NCBI GenBank assembly: GCA_028565635.1
Contig: JAOXYB010032009.1
Location: 1 to 14,499, forward strand
From: Phoronis ovalis
Taxonomy: Eukaryota; Phoronida; Phoronidae
DNA: 14,499 nt
Direction of reading: 5' to 3'
Positions 11,501 to 14,499 of the stretch are shown here, piece by piece; within the stretch, counting starts at the first letter, position 1; each line of letters starts with the position of its first letter. Under the pieces are notes generated by a model. It was not told the DNA's origin, made no database searches, and was given only the letters and a program-made list of their open reading frames with translations. Made by a program: the position numbers and the translations under genes.

Positions 11501-13675
11501 CTGAAAAAATACAAATAGCCATCTAACTTGTTGTAGCCTAGAGTGACTTCAAAACTGTAAAAAAATAAATATCTCAGATTTTATGAAAACTAGTTAAAAT
11601 TTATGAAAAAAAATTGGGCATTGAATGAGTATGTATGTGGGGTAACTTTGATGGATACAGAAAATATTAGCAAGCACAAATGTAGGCTGTTGTTATACAT
11701 TAATGCATGGTCTATTGGTTTGATTTTGTTACTTTTTATTTAATTTATTCTTAGCTGAACCTGAAAAGTTTCATACAGAAAGTAGTTTATATACCTCGAA
11801 TAATCCTTGAGAACCAATGGTTGCTGTAATATGTCTCCACTGTCCATTCCCTGTGCCACCAGGCTCATAATGCAATGTACTACCAGTGCTAGTGAAAGCT
11901 ACAAAATGTCCCATTGAGCCAGTTGTACGAAGCCAGAATGATAAACAAGAATCTCCGCTGAAATTGTTCATTGGTGTTGACATAGTAGCAGTTTTTCCAT
12001 ACTCCTGGAAAAGAATAATGATATTTAGGACATCATGCAGTATTTTAAAATTGTGTATAACAAAACATGATGCTTGCATTCAGAATGCTCAGTGGAAAAA
12101 TACACAAAACTAGAATCTAACCTGCCAATCAGATATATGTTGTATTAGCTCACTGTTCTGTGCTCTTTTTTATGAATGTATGAAAGTGATCTTGCAAAGC
12201 GAAGACAAGTACACTATATGACTTGGCAATGGAGCCGTGTATTGATGCTTATTATACCGTATGTTTGCAACATAAGACCATTGCATTCAATACATTAATG
12301 AAATACCAACCTCTGGATAGTTTGCAAAAATTCTCACAAAGAATCCATCACCTGAGTGATCAGTGCCTTGTTGAATGGTAAATGGGATTGATGCCTGGTA
12401 CAAATCACACCACTGATCAATTACACTGTTAAACTGGCAGTTAAATGCTATATATAAAAGAAATCATGTTACACTAAGTAAATTATTACCTCAAATGTAA
12501 TGATACGAACTAGATCCAACAATATATGATCCCAGCTTTAATTATATACACAATGAATTGCACAATTTATGAATTTGAATTCATTACAAAATGTATGTTT
12601 CTTAACAGAAAGTAATAAAATTAATTATTTGCAGATAAAATCTAGATTGGTATGTTGATGAATTAAAAACACAAATTGAAATATTGAAATAAAAAGGCTT
12701 ACTAGAAGGAGCAGTTGTAATCACTGGTGTAGTGGTCATTGGCTCAGTGGTAGTCGTTGGTGCAGTTGTCGTTGGTGTATTGGTGGTGGTAGTCGTTGGT
12801 GTATTGGTGGTGGTAGCCGTTGTCGTATCGATGGTAGTCGTTGGATTATTGGTGGTAGTCGTCGTCGTATCGGTGGTAGTTATTGGCGTTTTGGTGGTAG
12901 TCGTCGGCATATCGGTGGTCGGCATATCGATTGTAGTCGTCGGCGTATCGGTGGTAGTAGTCGGCGTATCGGTGGTAGTCGTTGGCGTATCGGTGGTAGT
13001 CGTCGGTGTATAGGTGGTTGTTGGTGTATTGGTGGTAGTTGTAACAGGCACTCCATCACATGTACCCAATATAAACTCTATGTTATCTAAAGCAATATCA
13101 GATGACCAGCTGGACCCAACAACAGCTTCAAATACAGGCTAAAATGTTTAAATTAACAAAAATTGTAAAACATTTTGATTATATAATTATGTGAATGACT
13201 GCATTTTTTCTTCACAAGTCCCATGCTAAACTAATCATATTGAATCTCAAGCCATACTGACCAACAGTGCTTCGAACTTAAGTTAAAATGAAACCTAATA
13301 TGACTTTAGTAAAATCAGTTTGCAAATCAGGCAAATCTATCCCAATACATTAACATTCAACTTCAACTAGGAATCTTTGCAGTATATAGCTGATGAGATT
13401 GTCTTACTTTTAGAAAGCAAAGTAACATTGTTTGTGCTGCATACAACCACTTTATTACACTGCCATATATTACTATTGTTACTAATTTATTACCCTATAT
13501 GTGTCTCCTCTATGAAAAAAGTGTTCATCTGAAAGCCAAGCTGAACCTTGATTACCAAGCGCTTCCCAGACAGAGCCGCTTTCCAGTGTACCGAAGGCAT
13601 CTTTTACTCGAAGTCTCAATTCACCCACAGATGTTCCAGTCATGTGATAGTGCCATTTCAAACAATGTGGTCCAG
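11417..13675 (-). CDS. MAM-domain protein with Thr-rich mucin-like linker (3' part)
   Basis: Five exons (13675-13494, 13138-12703, 12447-12311, 12004-11795, 11500-11417) join in frame to give at least 348 residues. Residues 1-92: C-terminal half of a MAM domain (HCLKWHYHMTG..VGELRL, W..LGNQGSAWL, RPVFEAVVGSS...DIALDNIEF..GTC). Residues 93-206: a linker that is mostly Thr with Pro, Asp and Asn in a TTTTDTP-like heptad, expected to be heavily O-glycosylated. Residues 207-348: a complete second MAM domain with its four cysteines (FNC, QWC, SCLSFW, GEC) and ending FEVSFQG...GDFSLDDI. MAM domains are extracellular adhesion/dimerisation modules, so the product should be secreted or at the surface. 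The signal peptide and any further N-terminal domains lie beyond the right edge. No transmembrane segment is seen. The exact orthologue is not recognised. Confidence 0.88.
11795..12004 (-). CDS. MAM gene exon: core of second MAM domain
   Basis: 70 codons, phase 0 on both sides, between acceptor CTTTTCCAG (ending 12005) and donor GTATAT (11794). Contains GDSCLSFWLRTTGS and GNGQWRHITATI, then GLFE. The upstream in-frame extension seen in an ORF scan is intron read-through. Confidence 0.88.
12311..12447 (-). CDS. MAM gene exon: N-terminal half of second MAM domain
   Basis: Begins with CA (ending a Thr codon) after acceptor TATATATAG, then 45 codons FNCQFNS...QWCDLYQ...GTDHSGDGFFVRIFANYPE. The first two MAM cysteines, the conserved Trp and the DHS-GDG-FF turn are present. 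The donor GTTGGT (12310) is weak, but the phase-0 join to the next exon gives an uninterrupted MAM alignment. Confidence 0.85.
12703..13138 (-). CDS. MAM gene exon: end of first MAM domain and Thr-rich linker
   Basis: 145 codons plus one base, between acceptor CATTTTAG (ending 13139) and donor GTAAGC (12702). PVFEAVVGSS..SDIALDNIEF..GTC closes the first MAM domain. The following 113 residues form the mucin-like linker. The split base A joins CA of the next exon to make one more Thr. Confidence 0.87.
12704..13042. repeat. 21-bp minisatellite encoding the Thr-rich linker
   Basis: On the plus strand the sequence repeats a degenerate unit of about 21 bp (GGTGGTAGTCGTCGGCGTATC), roughly fifteen times with one-codon-scale length variants. 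On the coding strand a unit reads as a heptad such as TTTTDTP. It is much more G+T (plus strand) and CpG-rich than its surroundings. The long plus-strand frame of Val and Gly across it is an antisense shadow. Length variation between individuals is expected for such an array. Confidence 0.85.
13494..13675 (-). CDS. MAM gene exon: C-terminal half of first MAM domain
   Basis: Starts with two bases (CT) of a split codon after acceptor CAAAACAG (ending 13676), then 60 codons ending TYR in phase 0 at donor GTAATA (13493). Shows C-L-K-W-H-Y-H-M, LRLRVKD and GNQGSAWL, the central strands of a MAM fold. The exon with the N-terminal half of this domain was not found between 13676 and the window end. 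Confidence 0.87.
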
Positions 13676-14257
13676 CTGTTTTGAATAAGAATGTTTAGGA
13701 ATATTCGTCAGTTCTGTTATATGATTAAACTTTTAGGCAACAACCGAGAACCAATAGTGAAGCCACCAGCCACAAACACAAATGTTCCCAGCATGTAGTA
13801 TTTTGCAAATGAACAATGACAATTGCATGTTGCTTAATTATGCGATTCATTCACAAAATGCTGCATGCTGGAACCCAGGATTCAGTTGGTTTTGTGATTG
13901 GTAGCTTCACTAAGTGCATGTAGGTAATGTGTTAAAGCCTCTGATATCACTACATCTTGAAATATCTGTTCTGATAGAGAAACCATCCAGGCAGCTGACT
14001 ATGAACAGAAGAATTTTGTACTCCCGGCCATCTTAATTGCAACATAAGAACACATGAATATTTAGCATCTCAGTGTTCTTACAAGTGATGTTTTACAAGC
14101 TGTTTACAATTGTGTTTAGATTGTGGCTTGCTCTTGGCTTGAAACATATTTTTAGTAATTTTAAAATGACTTGAAAATTTTCACAACTTTGCCCAACTGT
14201 TAGTTTTAGTAAAACACAGCCATCCAGCTAAATAAATTGTTTCCCTTACTTACAATC
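13676..14257. other. Presumed intron upstream of first MAM exon
   Basis: The exon at 13675 starts mid-codon and mid-domain, so the N-terminal half of the first MAM domain must be encoded further right. I read the minus strand here and found no stretch with the expected cysteine pair, Trp and DHT/G-Y pattern. The region is best taken as intron. Confidence 0.45.
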
Positions 14258-14499
14258 GAAAGCACCCATCGAGTCAGTTCCCCGGACCAGTCTGGCTGGC
14301 TGGCAAACCTTAAACAGTTCATCCACCTGGTAGTGGGGAACAGGTCTAATTCCCCACATCAACACCATTCAAATGATTTACTTTACATAAAACGTACATC
14401 TTTTTTTTGCAAATTTCAGCTGGCATTTTTAGCTGGCTGGTGAATTAAAAAAAATTCAGCTTGCTGGTGAGTGGGGAACAGAGATGACCTTCCAAGCTA
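14258..14499. repeat. Dispersed repeat, copy 2 (cut by window end)
   Basis: Second copy of the element at 8217: shared blocks include AGCACCCATCGAGTC, CTGGCAAACCTTAAACAG, TTTTTGCAAATTTCAGCTGG, TTTTTAGCTGGCTGGTGAAT and AGCTTGCTGGTGAGTGGGG. The copy runs into the window edge within CCAAGCTA, so its right end is unseen. The 68-codon plus-strand frame here lies within the repeat and is not a gene. Confidence 0.85.

Noticed and set aside
12732-13013. Long plus-strand frame of Val and Gly
   Set aside because: Antisense shadow of the Thr-rich minisatellite; the minus strand is joined in frame to MAM domains on both sides.
13720-13835. Minus-strand frame with YYMLGTFVFVAGG..GSRLLPK resembling the strand before a MAM cysteine
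   Set aside because: A weak donor GTTTAA would join it in phase to the next exon, but there is no good acceptor, an in-frame stop lies close upstream, and the first MAM cysteines and Trp are missing. Chance similarity is more likely.
14237-14443. 68-codon plus-strand frame
   Set aside because: Entirely within the second copy of the dispersed repeat; the first copy does not keep the frame.

Overview
This window is nuclear DNA from an invertebrate metazoan. It is strongly AT-rich, its genes are split by spliceosomal GT..AG introns (174 bp to about 2.4 kb), and the encoded families are animal ones: a SLC35E3-like carrier, a Caskin/ANKS1-type ankyrin protein and a MAM-domain/mucin-like extracellular protein. 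The compact carrier gene and MAM domains joined by a Thr-rich linker fit an early-branching or marine invertebrate. I cannot name the lineage from sequence alone. No bacterial operon, tRNA, rRNA or CRISPR signal was seen.

Layout. (1) Positions 1-360: a CpG-richer patch with E-box, E2F-like and CRE-like motifs and an unrecognised open frame, possibly a promoter/5' exon. (2) Positions ~485-4794, minus strand: 5' part of an ankyrin gene. Exon 1 (4794-4735) and exon 2 (2343-2175) are well supported; a short third exon from 531 is likely. Its introns carry two mobile-element-like structures: a 1.24-kb element with inverted ends and arrays of nested palindromes (714-1952), and a ~360-bp whole-length fold-back palindrome (~2633-2993). 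(3) Positions 4795-5380: an AT-rich spacer between two divergent start codons, probably a shared promoter region. (4) Positions 5381-7962, plus strand: an apparently complete six-exon SLC35E3 orthologue (318 aa). (5) Positions 7963-11416: about 3.4 kb of intergenic DNA holding one copy of a dispersed repeat (8217-~8550). (6) Positions 11417-13675, minus strand: the 3' part of a gene encoding MAM - Thr-rich linker - MAM; its 5' end lies beyond the right edge. (7) Positions 13676-14499: intron or upstream DNA ending in a second, edge-truncated copy of the dispersed repeat.

The three genes have no evident shared pathway. The carrier is a membrane transporter of the secretory/endomembrane system by family membership, the ankyrin protein an intracellular scaffold, and the MAM protein an extracellular or cell-surface adhesion/mucin-like molecule. 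The features most worth following up are the palindrome-built repeats, the head-to-head promoter, the minisatellite-encoded mucin linker, and a stop codon lying inside a consensus splice donor at the end of the second MAM domain.
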